Source of the DNA: RBG-16-66-20 sp036262835
Lineage (GTDB): Bacteria; Pseudomonadota; Gammaproteobacteria; Burkholderiales; SG8-39
Assembly (NCBI GenBank): GCA_036262835.1
Contig: DATAID010000017.1
Span: 1 to 56,482, forward strand
Length of the DNA: 56,482 bases
Direction of reading: 5' to 3'
Of the stretch, positions 1-8,197 are shown in pieces (positions within the stretch are counted from its first letter, which is position 1; every line of letters begins with the position of its first letter). The notes under the pieces were generated by a model, which saw only the letters and a program-made list of their open reading frames with translations, did no database searches and had not been told where the DNA came from. The position numbers and the translations under genes were made by a program.

Positions 1-26
1 TGAGGTTCAAACGTGAAAGCCCGCGA

Positions 27-121
27 ATCTAACCCCCCAGCCCACCCGGGACGCGCGAGCAAGCGCAGTGCATGATCAATGGTACGCCGGCTACGCGCGC
101 AGGTGGCTGCGAACGTTAGGC
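27..121. other. Putative integron attC recombination site
   Basis: Seen: an RYYYAAC-type box (ATCTAAC, 27-33) and a GTTRRRY-type box (GTTAGGC, 115-121) are inverted at the ends of a 95-base imperfect palindrome. Inside them, after a short unpaired spacer, CAGCCCACC (38-46) pairs with GGTGGCTG (102-109) with one extra unpaired C, like the extrahelical base of attC sites. Pairing continues through GCGCG-rich arms toward a centre near 70-75. Known: attC sites are 57-141 bases with exactly this R''-spacer-L''...L'-spacer-R' plan. A TGA at 1-3 could end a preceding cassette gene, and the cupin gene starts 46 bases after the R' box, as a cassette ORF would. No integrase is visible and no second attC was found after the cupin gene. 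Confidence 0.6.
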
Positions 122-167
122 ATCTTTGAGCACTTTCTCCCTTATCCTCGCGTAAGGAGAAAAAGCC

Positions 168-599
168 ATGAATCCATCCGTGATTAAAGTCGGTCAGCTG
201 AGTATCAACTACATCGTTGATGGAGCAAGCACCGCAAGCCTGGGCGTGTTCGAGCTGACGGTTCCACCAGGCTCGAACGTCCCGTTCCCGCACAGTCATG
301 CGAACAACGAAGAATGCGTCTACGTTCTCGAAGGCACTTTGCGATACACGGTGGGCGCCGAAACGCGAGATCTTTCGGCGGGTCAAAGCATGCGCACTCC
401 CAAGGGCGTGGTTCATGCCTTCGCCAATCCTTTCGCCACCCCTGCAAAAGCGCTGATCATGAATTCGCCCGACATCGGTGCTCAGTATTTCAGGGACGTC
501 GCGGCTGTGGTCAACGCGGGCGGTCCACCCGACAAGACAGCTCTGGTCGCTGTAATGTCCAAGTACGGATTGGTTCCCGGCGCGTCGGCAACGCGTTGA
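168..599 (+). CDS. Small single-domain cupin protein
   Basis: A 143-residue single cupin barrel. Both cupin motifs are present: PHSHANNEE followed by YVLEGTL (about residues 42-58), with two His and a Glu as metal ligands, and a second motif, GQSMRTPKGVVHAF (about 72-85), supplying the third His. The family holds metal-dependent isomerases, dioxygenases and sensors, so the substrate cannot be named. The ATG is preceded by AAGGAGA at good spacing. The gene lies 46 bases after a putative attC site and is visibly more AT-rich than the methyltransferase genes that follow, consistent with arrival as an integron cassette. No signal peptide is seen, so it is probably cytosolic. Confidence 0.85.
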   Translation: MNPSVIKVGQLSINYIVDGASTASLGVFELTVPPGSNVPFPHSHANNEECVYVLEGTLRYTVGAETRDLSAGQSMRTPKGVVHAFANPFATPAKALIMNSPDIGAQYFRDVAAVVNAGGPPDKTALVAVMSKYGLVPGASATR

Positions 600-650
600 C
601 GGCTAGCAGCGCGTCGTTGCGGCGTCAGTTTGAGCTAAAGGTGTTTTCGC

Positions 651-1487
651 ATGAGCACCGATACGCAGCCTGAACGAACCGGCGGCGAGCAGCGCCTGTT
701 CTCCCAGAAAAGCTTCCCCGATATCTATGAGTCGGCCCTCGTCGGGCCGCTCTTCCAGCCCTGGGTCGAGCCCCTGCTCGAGGACGTCGCGCTCCGGCCG
801 GGCGACCGGGTGCTCGATGTGGCGTGCGGCACCGGGATCGTCGCGCGAATGGCGAAGGATCGGCTCGGTCCGGCGGGGACGGTCGTCGGCGTCGACGTGA
901 ATGCGGGGATGCTCGCGGTCGCGCGCAGGGTGGCGCCGAGCGTCGATTGGCGCGAAGGCGACGCGGGCGCGCTGCCGCTTCGGGAGGGCGAAGCTTTCGA
1001 TGTCGTGCTCTGCCAGCAGGGGTTCCAGTTCTTCCCGGATCGAGCCGCCGCCGCCCGGCAGGTGCATCGCGCCCTGGCGAAAGGCGGCCGACTGGGCGCG
1101 AGCACATGGCGTCCCGACGAGGAGTTTCCGCTGCTGCGCGAGTTGCGCGCGATCGCGGAACGGCACCTTGGACCCGTCGCCGACCGCCGTCACAGCCTCG
1201 GCGACCCAGCTTCGCTCGAGGCCATCCTCCGGCTGGCCGGCTTTCAAGACATCCGCTCCCGGCAGCTCTCGAGGAAGATACGTTTCGGGGACGGATCGAT
1301 TTTCATCCGGTTGAATGCGATGGCGCTCCTCAGCATGAGCACGAAGGCGGGCGCGCTCGACGCGAAGGGACGCGAGCGCCTTGTCGACGCCATCGCCGGG
1401 GACAGCGCCGGTCTTCTGCGCACGCACACCGACGAGGCCGGGTTTGCCTTCGAGATCGGGACCAACGTGATACTTGCCAAAGCCTGA
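651..1487 (+). CDS. Class I SAM-dependent methyltransferase (UbiE-like)
   Basis: A 278-residue Rossmann-fold methyltransferase. Motif I is VLDVACGTGIVARMA (about residues 54-68), followed by the acidic ribose-binding loop GVDVNAGML and the post-motif EGDAGALP, all typical of the Methyltransf_11/UbiE group. The first 30 residues carry a FPDIYESAL segment that recurs in the next gene as IPKLYETYL, so the two are paralogues. The substrate is unknown; this branch methylates quinones, small metabolites or natural products. A weak AAAGGTG lies before the ATG. It probably leads a three-gene run with the next methyltransferase (21 bases away) and the PhnB-like gene. Confidence 0.85.
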   Translation: MSTDTQPERTGGEQRLFSQKSFPDIYESALVGPLFQPWVEPLLEDVALRPGDRVLDVACGTGIVARMAKDRLGPAGTVVGVDVNAGMLAVARRVAPSVDWREGDAGALPLREGEAFDVVLCQQGFQFFPDRAAAARQVHRALAKGGRLGASTWRPDEEFPLLRELRAIAERHLGPVADRRHSLGDPASLEAILRLAGFQDIRSRQLSRKIRFGDGSIFIRLNAMALLSMSTKAGALDAKGRERLVDAIAGDSAGLLRTHTDEAGFAFEIGTNVILAKA

Positions 1488-1508
1488 ACAGGAAGGAGAC
1501 AACGTTCC

Positions 1509-2330
1509 ATGAGCAATACCGACAAAGTATTCGCCGGCTCCATCCCGAAGCTCTACGAGACGTACCTGGTCCCGCTCATCTTCGAGCCCTATGCCGCGGA
1601 CCTTGCCAAGCGCCTGAAAGCCAAGCCTCCCGCGCGCCTGCTCGAGCTGGCGGCCGGCACGGGCGTGGTCACCCGCGCGCTCGCCTCGGCGCTGCCGGAG
1701 AGCACCGCGATCGTCGCCACCGACCTGAACCAGGCGATGCTCGACCAGGCCGCGAGTGTCGGAACGAAGCGCAAGGTCGAATGGCGCCAGGCCGACGCGA
1801 TGCAGCTGCCTTTCGAGGACGCGAGCTTCGATGCGGTCGTCTGCCAGTTCGGCGTCATGTTCTTTCCGGACAAGGCCAGGGCGTTCGCCGAGGCGCGCCG
1901 CGTGCTCAGGCCGGGCGGCGTGCTGCTCTTCAACGCCTGGGACCGGATCGAGGACAACGAATTCGCCGACGTGATCTCGGGGGCGCTCGCCGCCCTCTTC
2001 CCGGACGATCCGCCGCGCTTCATGGCGAGGACGCCGCACGGCTACCACGACCGCGGCCGGATCGAGCAGGACCTGGCGAGCGGCGGGTTCGCAACGAAGC
2101 CTTCGATCGAGACGATCGCCGCGCGCAGCCGCGCAAGCTCGGCGCGCGAGCCGGCCATCGCCTACTGCCAGGGAACGCCGTGGCGGACCGAGATCGAGGC
2201 GCGCGCCGGCGCCGCGCGCCTCGGCGAAGTGACCGATGCCGCGGCCGAAGCCATCGCCAGGCGATTCGGCCGCGGCGCGGTCGACGGCAAGATCCAGGCG
2301 CACGTCGTCACGGCGGGAAACGCCCCATGA
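1509..2330 (+). CDS. Class I SAM-dependent methyltransferase, paralogue
   Basis: A 273-residue methyltransferase with motif I LLELAAGTGVVTRAL (about residues 39-53), acidic loop VATDLNQAMLD and the motif QADAMQLPFED before the substrate-proximal VCQFGVMFFPD. It has the same architecture as the gene immediately upstream and is probably an old tandem duplicate. The start is supported by AAGGAGA about 10 bases before the ATG. Its TGA overlaps the ATG of the next gene (ATGA), so the pair is likely translationally coupled. The substrate cannot be inferred. Confidence 0.85.
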   Translation: MSNTDKVFAGSIPKLYETYLVPLIFEPYAADLAKRLKAKPPARLLELAAGTGVVTRALASALPESTAIVATDLNQAMLDQAASVGTKRKVEWRQADAMQLPFEDASFDAVVCQFGVMFFPDKARAFAEARRVLRPGGVLLFNAWDRIEDNEFADVISGALAALFPDDPPRFMARTPHGYHDRGRIEQDLASGGFATKPSIETIAARSRASSAREPAIAYCQGTPWRTEIEARAGAARLGEVTDAAAEAIARRFGRGAVDGKIQAHVVTAGNAP

Positions 2331-2815
2331 GCACGCCCGCGAAGAACACCGTCTGCCTCTGGTACAACGGCGAGGCTGAGGAAGCGGCGCGCTTCTACGC
2401 GAAGACCTTTCCCGATTCTTCCGTCGGCAAGGTGCACACGGCGCCGGGAGACTTCCCCTCGGGCAAGAAGGGCCAGGCGTTGATGGTCGAATTCACCGTG
2501 CTGGGAATTCCCTGCCTCGGCCTGAACGGCGGGCCCGCGTTCAAGCACAGCGAGGCGTTCTCGTTCATCGTCCAGACCGCCGACCAGGCCGAGACCGACC
2601 GCTACTGGAACGCGATCGTCGGCAACGGCGGCGAGGAGAACGCCTGCGGATGGTGCAAGGACAGGTGGGGCCTCTCCTGGCAGATCACGCCGGCCGCCCT
2701 GCTTCGCGCGGTCACCGATCCCGACAAGGCGGCCGCCAAGCGCGCCTTCGACGCGATGATGACGATGAAGAAAATCGACATCGCCGCCATCGAGGCGGCG
2801 CACCGCGGGCGCTAG
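2327..2815 (+). CDS. PhnB-like VOC-fold protein (3-demethylubiquinone methyltransferase-like domain)
   Basis: A 162-residue protein of the PhnB/YjdN type within the vicinal oxygen chelate fold. It opens with the characteristic LWYNGEAEEAARFYAKTFP and contains FTVLGIPCLGLNGGP and WCKDRWGLSWQITP, hallmarks of the family often labelled 3-demethylubiquinone-9 3-methyltransferase, although no SAM motif exists and enzymatic activity is unproven. It overlaps the upstream methyltransferase by ATGA. Its TAG shares the bases CTAG with the stop of the convergent gene, so the two coding regions meet tail to tail with no gap. Confidence 0.8.
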   Translation: MSTPAKNTVCLWYNGEAEEAARFYAKTFPDSSVGKVHTAPGDFPSGKKGQALMVEFTVLGIPCLGLNGGPAFKHSEAFSFIVQTADQAETDRYWNAIVGNGGEENACGWCKDRWGLSWQITPAALLRAVTDPDKAAAKRAFDAMMTMKKIDIAAIEAAHRGR

Positions 2816-3198
2816 GGCGCCGGCTCGAACAGCTCCACGAGATTTCCCGACGGGTCTTCGAGCAGGATCTGGCGCCCGCCCGGGCCGGCCACGACCTGGT
2901 TGCGAAAGACGACGCCCGCCTGCTTGAGGTGGTCGATCTCGCCGTCGAGGTCGCTCGTGCGCACGATGATCCGGTTCCAGCCGCCCGGCTCGGGCCGGCG
3001 GCCGTCGGGCATGGGCTGCGATCCGCCGCCCGGCCCTTTGGGCGGGCTGAGGACGAGCTGCAGGTTCTCGCGCGACAGGATCGCGAAGTTCGGGCCCGAT
3101 TGGGCGGTCACCTCGAATCCCAGGTTGTGGTTGTAGAACGCGATGGCCGCGTCCACGTCCTTCACGATGTACCGCACCATCAGGGCATTCAGCTTCAT
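2812..3198 (-). CDS. Small VOC/glyoxalase-family protein
   Basis: A 128-residue single VOC domain: VRYIVKDVDAAIAFYNHNLGF at the N terminus, a central WNRIIVRTSDLDGEI and a C-terminal LLEDPSGNLVELFEP, giving the usual beta-alpha-beta-beta-beta halves and a terminal Glu ligand. The family includes glyoxalase I, fosfomycin-resistance enzymes and extradiol dioxygenases; nothing here picks one. An upstream AAGGAG supports the ATG at 3198. It lies 19 bases after the lyase gene and is the last gene of the long minus-strand EPS operon, an unexpected member of such a locus. Confidence 0.8.
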   Translation of the reverse strand: MKLNALMVRYIVKDVDAAIAFYNHNLGFEVTAQSGPNFAILSRENLQLVLSPPKGPGGGSQPMPDGRRPEPGGWNRIIVRTSDLDGEIDHLKQAGVVFRNQVVAGPGGRQILLEDPSGNLVELFEPAP

Positions 3199-3217
3199 CT
3201 GAAGTCTCCTTCCGCGC

Positions 3218-5230
3218 TCAGCAGCGGATTTCGGTCGTGAGCAGGGTGTCGCCCGAGCAGCGCGCGCGCCAGACGAGGGTCGGCGCGGGCGTTTTCTCGT
3301 CGAAGCGCCGCGACACCCAGCCGAGGATGGGATCGGTGCTGCCGCGGTAGACCGCATCGGCGGCGCCGGCATGCTGCGGCAGCGTGATCGTGATCGAGCG
3401 GTCGCCGCGCGAGATGCGCCAGCCGGCCGCGCAGCGCTCGAAGCTCGCGTGCTCCTCGCAGTGGAAAAAGAGCTCGATGTCGTGCGCGCCGCGCATGTCG
3501 AGCCGGTCCTCGATCGCGATCGTGCGCGCGCGCTTGTCCAGCGCGAGGCGGCGCCGGTGCAGCACCGGGTCGTCCAGGCGCTGGTAGCCGTCGTGCCAGG
3601 CTTCCAGCAGGTCGCGCGCGCCGTTGCTCGAAAAGGCGTGGCAGCCCGCGCTCGCCTTGGCGAGCCACATGAACGGCCCGCCCTGCTCCGACTGGTCGCG
3701 GCCGTCCACGCGCAGCGTGTTGTGCGCGGAGGTGCCGCGGAAGTAGCGCCGCCACTGCGCCTGGGCGTGGTAGGCGTAGGTGCCGGGATCGACCAGGAAC
3801 TCCAGGCCGCCGACCGAGAGCGTGAAGGCGAGTGCGTCGGCGTGGCCGTGCGCGGCGATCGCCTGGTAGCCCAGCGGCCCGCAGTCGGCGACGAGGCGGA
3901 TCTCGCGCTCGGTCTCGAAGTCCGCGCCGAGGATGTAGTAGCCGCCCTCGCGGAATTCGCGCCGCGGCGGCGCCGGCTCTTCGGGCAGCGCATCGAAGAC
4001 GGCGTCCGCCCCTTCGCCGAGGAGCCAGCGCGTCTTGTCGTCCAGGCGCGCCGCTTTGGCCTTGAAGTCGCCGCGCCGGAAGAGCACCGCGCCGGTGGCA
4101 AGGAGCGAGGCATAGCGGCAGAAGCCGGGCACCGGCGTCAGCCGCGCGACGCAGCCGTCGTCCGAGTCGCCGATCATCGGCACGTTGCCGCCGACGTCCA
4201 TGATCGCGGCGAGGAATTCCAGCATCGCCTCCAGGCGCGCGTCGACCTGCGCCGAAAAGAGCGCGCCGTTGGCCCGTCCGGCGAGAAGCGCGATGAGCAG
4301 CAGGTCGAACTCGAACTGCTGGTAGGAGGACGCCTGCTCGCGGTTGACGCCGTCCGCCCCGTTCTGCAGCAGCGCCTCGCGCTCGAGGATCGCCAGGGCC
4401 TCGCCGCGCCAGTCCGCCGCCTCCTCCCAGTAAGGCCAGGTCAGCGCCGCGACGAAGACGCCCGTCGCCTCGCCGATCAGGTGGTTGTTCGCCGAGGAAT
4501 AGAGCGAATAGTGCGCGCGCACGAAGCGCGCATGCTGGTGCACGGAGACGAGCCACGCGCGCATGAAATCCGCGCCGCCGGGCTCGGCGAAGCGCGGGCA
4601 GCGCACGCCGCCGAGGATCTGCCAGGCGATCGACCAGTTGATGAGGCGCATGGCCGGCTCGAGCGCGCTCGCCCAGTTCGGCCCCAGGCCGGCGGGGCAC
4701 GCCGCCCACCAGCTGCTCAGGTGCTCGCGCAGGACCTCGAAGTATTTCGGGTCGCCCGTGAGCGCGTACGCCTGCGCGAGCGTCACGAGGTGAATGTGCC
4801 GGTTCGGCTCCCACAGGTACTTGATGTCGCCCACGCGCGCCGCGTCGCGATAGTCGAGCAGCATGCCCACGCCTAGCGGCGCCTCGATGCCGGTCTTCGG
4901 GTCGCGGTTCCAGCGCGGCGGGGAGCCGAGCGCGCAGTCGCGCAGCGCGAAAACGTCGAGGCGCCCGCTGGCGATCCGGTCGGCGGCGGCGGCGTAGGGC
5001 GCCGGGTCGAGGCCCGAGGGCGCGCGGATCCAGCGCGGCACGCGGGCGCGCAGGCCGCCGGGCGCGGCGGCGCGGTCCCAGGCGCGCAGCCCGAGCCGCT
5101 CGCGGTAGGCGTCCGCGGCGCGCAGCACGCGATGCGCGATCTCCGCCGGCGTCATGCAGCGCAGGCGGTTCAGCTTCCACCGCAAGCCGCCCAGCGGCTT
5201 CCCGCTGCCCGTCAGCTCAAGCGCTTGCAT
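3218..5230 (-). CDS. Heparinase II/III-family polysaccharide lyase
   Basis: A 670-residue protein with the two-part plan of heparinase II/III-like enzymes: an all-alpha toroid in the first 350 residues (WEPNRHIHLVTLAQAY, then SSANNHLIGEATG) and a beta-sandwich in the second half containing AAHGHADALAFTLSVGG, FLVDPGTYAYH and RGTSAHNTLRVDG. The AHGHAD and SAHNT segments are the conserved signature of PF07940. Such enzymes cleave uronate-containing chains by beta-elimination, so within this operon it probably trims or clears the uronate EPS. No Sec signal is obvious, which is unusual for a lyase acting outside the cytoplasm. Its ATG lies inside the end of the amidotransferase gene (14-base overlap). 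Confidence 0.85.
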   Translation of the reverse strand: MQALELTGSGKPLGGLRWKLNRLRCMTPAEIAHRVLRAADAYRERLGLRAWDRAAAPGGLRARVPRWIRAPSGLDPAPYAAAADRIASGRLDVFALRDCALGSPPRWNRDPKTGIEAPLGVGMLLDYRDAARVGDIKYLWEPNRHIHLVTLAQAYALTGDPKYFEVLREHLSSWWAACPAGLGPNWASALEPAMRLINWSIAWQILGGVRCPRFAEPGGADFMRAWLVSVHQHARFVRAHYSLYSSANNHLIGEATGVFVAALTWPYWEEAADWRGEALAILEREALLQNGADGVNREQASSYQQFEFDLLLIALLAGRANGALFSAQVDARLEAMLEFLAAIMDVGGNVPMIGDSDDGCVARLTPVPGFCRYASLLATGAVLFRRGDFKAKAARLDDKTRWLLGEGADAVFDALPEEPAPPRREFREGGYYILGADFETEREIRLVADCGPLGYQAIAAHGHADALAFTLSVGGLEFLVDPGTYAYHAQAQWRRYFRGTSAHNTLRVDGRDQSEQGGPFMWLAKASAGCHAFSSNGARDLLEAWHDGYQRLDDPVLHRRRLALDKRARTIAIEDRLDMRGAHDIELFFHCEEHASFERCAAGWRISRGDRSITITLPQHAGAADAVYRGSTDPILGWVSRRFDEKTPAPTLVWRARCSGDTLLTTEIRC

Positions 5231-7088
5231 AGCGGCGATGCCAGATCTCGAGGTTGAGCAGCGTCCAGAGCAGCTTCTCGTGGTTCTGCCGCCCGCTCAG
5301 GTGCTCGGCGACGACGCGATCGAGCACCAGGCCGTCGTAGTAGCGGCGCGTGAGCGAGGCGGCGGACAGAAGGTGATCGGAGACGAAGCCGCGCATCGGG
5401 CCGCGGAACCACTCGTTCACCGGCACCCGAAAGCCGACCTTGGGGCGCTCGAGGATCCGGCGCGGCAGGAGCTTTTGCGCCGCCTCGCGCAGGATCCACT
5501 TGGTGCGCAAGCCCCGCACGCGATAGTCGTCGGGCAGGCCCGAGACGTACTCCGCGAGCTTGTGGTCGAGGAACGGCACGCGCGCCTCGATCGAGGCGGC
5601 CATCGTCATGCGATCGCCGCGCTCGAGCAGGTTGTCGGGGAGCCAGCTCGTCTGGTCGAAGTACAGGATGGAGCGCAAGGCGCTGTTCGTCCCGCTCATT
5701 TCCTTTTTCGAGACGCCGTTCATCCGCAGGACCGACAGGCGATCCCGCTCCTTGCGATCGAGCGCGCCGAACCAGCGCGCATAGCGCTCGTCCCGGTCCT
5801 CGATGTTCAGCGTGGCGATCGCCGTCTTCGCCCGGCGAAAGCGGTAGGGCAGCGAGCGCACGAGCGGCTCGACCAGGCCGTGGCGGACGAAGGCCGGCAC
5901 GCGCTGCCAGTGGGCCGCGAAGCGCTCGGCGACGTGCTTCGGGTAGCCGCCGAGGATCTCGTCCGAGCCCTCGCCCGTCAGCACCATCTTGACGCTGCGC
6001 GAGGCCTCGCGCGCGAGCATGTAGATCGGGATGTCGGAGGGCTCGGAGACCGGCGCGTCGCGGTAGGCGACGAGGCTCGGCAGGAGCTCGATCATGTGCG
6101 CCGGATCGACGCGCAGCTCGTGGTGCGCGGTGCCGAAATGGCGCGCCACTTCCGCCGCGTAAGGAAGCTCGTCATAAGGAGAACTGCGGCGCTCGTCGCC
6201 GAAGCCCACCGAGAAGGTGCGCACCTTCGAGTTGTGGCGGCTCATGAGCGCGACCACGGTGGAGGAATCGAGGCCGCCCGAGAGAAACGCGCCGAAGGGC
6301 ACGTCGCTCACCATCTGCAGCCGCACGGCTTCTTCCATGCGGGAGAGAAATCCCTCGACCTCGTCCCCGGACGGGGCCTTGCCGTCCCAGGCCTTCTGGT
6401 CGGGCGGCGACCAATAGCGGACTTCGCGGAAGCGTCCCTTTTCCCAGACGCCGATCGTCCCCGGCATGAGCTTGCGGATGCCCGCGAAGAGCGTTTTGGG
6501 GCCGGGCACGTAGCGGTAGGCAAGGTAGTCCCACACGGCGGCGAGGTCGACGCCCGCGGCGAGGCCGGGCACGCAGCGCAGCGCCTTGATCTCGGAGGCG
6601 AAGAAGAGTCCCTGGCCGGACTCGGCGAGATAGAGCGGCTTCTCGCCATAGCGGTCGCGCGCGACGAGCAGCCGCCCCGCCTGCGCATCCCACACCGCGA
6701 AGGCAAACTGGCCGCGCAGGTGCTCGGCGAGGCTCGTGCCCCAGTGCTGATAGGCGCGCAGCAGCACCTCGGTGTCGGAGTCGCGCTTGAAGGCGTAGCC
6801 GGCGCCGATGAGCTCTTTGCGCAGCTCGCGGAAGTTGTAGATCTCGCCGTTGAAGATGAGGGCGAGGCCCGCGCCGGCGTCGCACATCGGCTGCTGCGCG
6901 CCGTTCGGGTCGATGATCGCAAGGCGCCGGTGGCCGAGCGCGACGCGAGAGCCCGTGGCCGCGTCGCGGAAGCTGCGCGTGCCCTCGTCGTCGGGCCCGC
7001 GGTGCGCGATCGCCTCGAGCATGCGCGCCAGGGTCTCTTCCCCGAGCGGCGCCCCGGGCCGGGCTACCCAGCCGGCAATTCCGCACAT
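5217..7088 (-). CDS. asnB: Glutamine-hydrolysing asparagine-synthase-type amidotransferase
   Basis: A 623-residue two-domain enzyme. The N-terminal class II glutaminase starts MCGIAGW, making Cys2 the nucleophile after Met removal, and contains HRGPDDEG, GHRRLAIID and FNGEIYNF. The C-terminal synthetase domain has the PP-loop SGGLDSS (about residue 285) and TGEGSDE. I placed the start at 7088 because the family begins MCGI; an open frame continues upstream but would bury Cys2. Known: homologues in exosortase-type EPS loci and WbpS in O-antigen loci amidate sugar uronates rather than aspartate. Beside a UDP-GalNAc-forming epimerase and a UDP-sugar dehydrogenase, uronate amidation is the likely role (inference). 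It overlaps the upstream GT gene by 25 bases. Confidence 0.9.
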   Translation of the reverse strand: MCGIAGWVARPGAPLGEETLARMLEAIAHRGPDDEGTRSFRDAATGSRVALGHRRLAIIDPNGAQQPMCDAGAGLALIFNGEIYNFRELRKELIGAGYAFKRDSDTEVLLRAYQHWGTSLAEHLRGQFAFAVWDAQAGRLLVARDRYGEKPLYLAESGQGLFFASEIKALRCVPGLAAGVDLAAVWDYLAYRYVPGPKTLFAGIRKLMPGTIGVWEKGRFREVRYWSPPDQKAWDGKAPSGDEVEGFLSRMEEAVRLQMVSDVPFGAFLSGGLDSSTVVALMSRHNSKVRTFSVGFGDERRSSPYDELPYAAEVARHFGTAHHELRVDPAHMIELLPSLVAYRDAPVSEPSDIPIYMLAREASRSVKMVLTGEGSDEILGGYPKHVAERFAAHWQRVPAFVRHGLVEPLVRSLPYRFRRAKTAIATLNIEDRDERYARWFGALDRKERDRLSVLRMNGVSKKEMSGTNSALRSILYFDQTSWLPDNLLERGDRMTMAASIEARVPFLDHKLAEYVSGLPDDYRVRGLRTKWILREAAQKLLPRRILERPKVGFRVPVNEWFRGPMRGFVSDHLLSAASLTRRYYDGLVLDRVVAEHLSGRQNHEKLLWTLLNLEIWHRRYASA

Positions 7089-8197
7089 TTGGCAGAGATC
7101 CATTTGTAGAGCGCGCCGAAACGCTCGGCAACCTGCTCCGAGGAGAACGCCGTCGCGATGCGACGCCGCGCGGCGAGGCTCATCTTGGCGAGCCGCGCGC
7201 GCTCGGCGAGCCTGACGATCGCGCGCGCGATCGCGGCCGGGTCGCGGCGCGGCACCAGCCATCCGTCGACGCCGTCGGTCACGACGTCGGGAATCGCGCC
7301 CACGCGCGTGGCGACCGGCACGGCGCCCGCCGCCATCGCTTCGAGCAGCGCGTAGGGCAGCCCTTCGGAGTAGCTCGGCAGCAGGAACCCGTCGGCGCGG
7401 CCGAGCAGCCGGAGCTTTTCCTCGCCGAACGCGGGCGCGGCGAAGGTGACCTCGCGCTCGACGCCGATGTCGTGCGCGTGCGCCTTGAGGCGCGCTTCGT
7501 CGGGGCCCGCACCCGCGAACACGAGGCGCGCCTCGACGTCCTGCGCGCGCGCGATGCGCAGCGCCTCGAGCGCCTCGAAAAGTCCCTTCTCGCGCGCGAG
7601 CCGGCCGAAATACAAAAGCCGCAGCGGCCCCTCGCGGCCGCGGTCGTCCGCGAGCGCGGCGTAGGGCGCGCAGTCGATGCCGTTCGGGATGAGGGTGACC
7701 GGCCGCCCGGGCAGGAAGGCCCGGTAAGCCGCGAGCTCGGATTGCGCGAGCACCACCACCGCGTCCGGGAGCCGCAAGGTGGCGCGCAGAAAAGATTGCA
7801 TGAGCCCCTTGCCGAGAAACACCTGCGGCAGCGCGCCGCCGTGCACCTGGAAGACGACGCGCGCGCCGCAGAGCTTGGCGGCGGCGAGATGCGCGAGGTC
7901 GCGCCAGTAGGCGGCGTTTAGCGAGCTGTTCAGGTGCACGAGCGCGGCATCGCGCCGGAGGATGGCCGCGCCGAGCGTGAGCGGCCCCAGCGCAAGCCGC
8001 GCCATCCGGCCAAAGACGGACTCGCGGCGGCCCTCGCTGCCGACCTGGTGATGGACGAGCGCATAGCCTTCGGCGAGGCGGGAGGCGAGCAGCACGTTCA
8101 GGTGCGTGCTCACCCCGCTCACCGCGGCGAGACTGGGTCCCAGGATGAGGGCGACGGGCTTGGCGGGTTTTCCGGATTTTCCTTCGACGTCTTCCAT
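7064..8197 (-). CDS. Glycosyltransferase family 4
   Basis: A 377-residue GT-B glycosyltransferase. The N-terminal half has the acceptor-side loop LGPSLAAVSGVSTHLNVL; the C-terminal donor half has LLYFGRLAREKG, FAGAGPDEARL and the nucleotide-sugar signature SYSEGLPYALLEAMAAG (an E-x7-E motif). It probably adds one sugar to the lipid-linked EPS repeat on the cytoplasmic face. The first 79 bases overlap the end of the acyltransferase gene in another frame; the LGPSLAAVSG core lies within that overlap, so a long overlap is real whichever start is used. The donor sugar cannot be read from sequence. Confidence 0.88.
   Translation of the reverse strand: MEDVEGKSGKPAKPVALILGPSLAAVSGVSTHLNVLLASRLAEGYALVHHQVGSEGRRESVFGRMARLALGPLTLGAAILRRDAALVHLNSSLNAAYWRDLAHLAAAKLCGARVVFQVHGGALPQVFLGKGLMQSFLRATLRLPDAVVVLAQSELAAYRAFLPGRPVTLIPNGIDCAPYAALADDRGREGPLRLLYFGRLAREKGLFEALEALRIARAQDVEARLVFAGAGPDEARLKAHAHDIGVEREVTFAAPAFGEEKLRLLGRADGFLLPSYSEGLPYALLEAMAAGAVPVATRVGAIPDVVTDGVDGWLVPRRDPAAIARAIVRLAERARLAKMSLAARRRIATAFSSEQVAERFGALYKWISAKCAELPAG

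Noticed and set aside
580..660. Possible second attC after the cupin gene
   Set aside because: The region has short GC-rich repeats but no RYYYAAC/GTTRRRY pair; I could not support a second site.
824..2326. Long open frame upstream of the PhnB-like gene in its own frame
   Set aside because: The translation is Arg/Gly-rich shadow of the two methyltransferase genes; the real start is the ATG at 2327 overlapping the previous stop.
2327..2815. Annotating this gene as a ubiquinone methyltransferase
   Set aside because: The domain name is historical; there is no SAM-binding motif and the fold is VOC.
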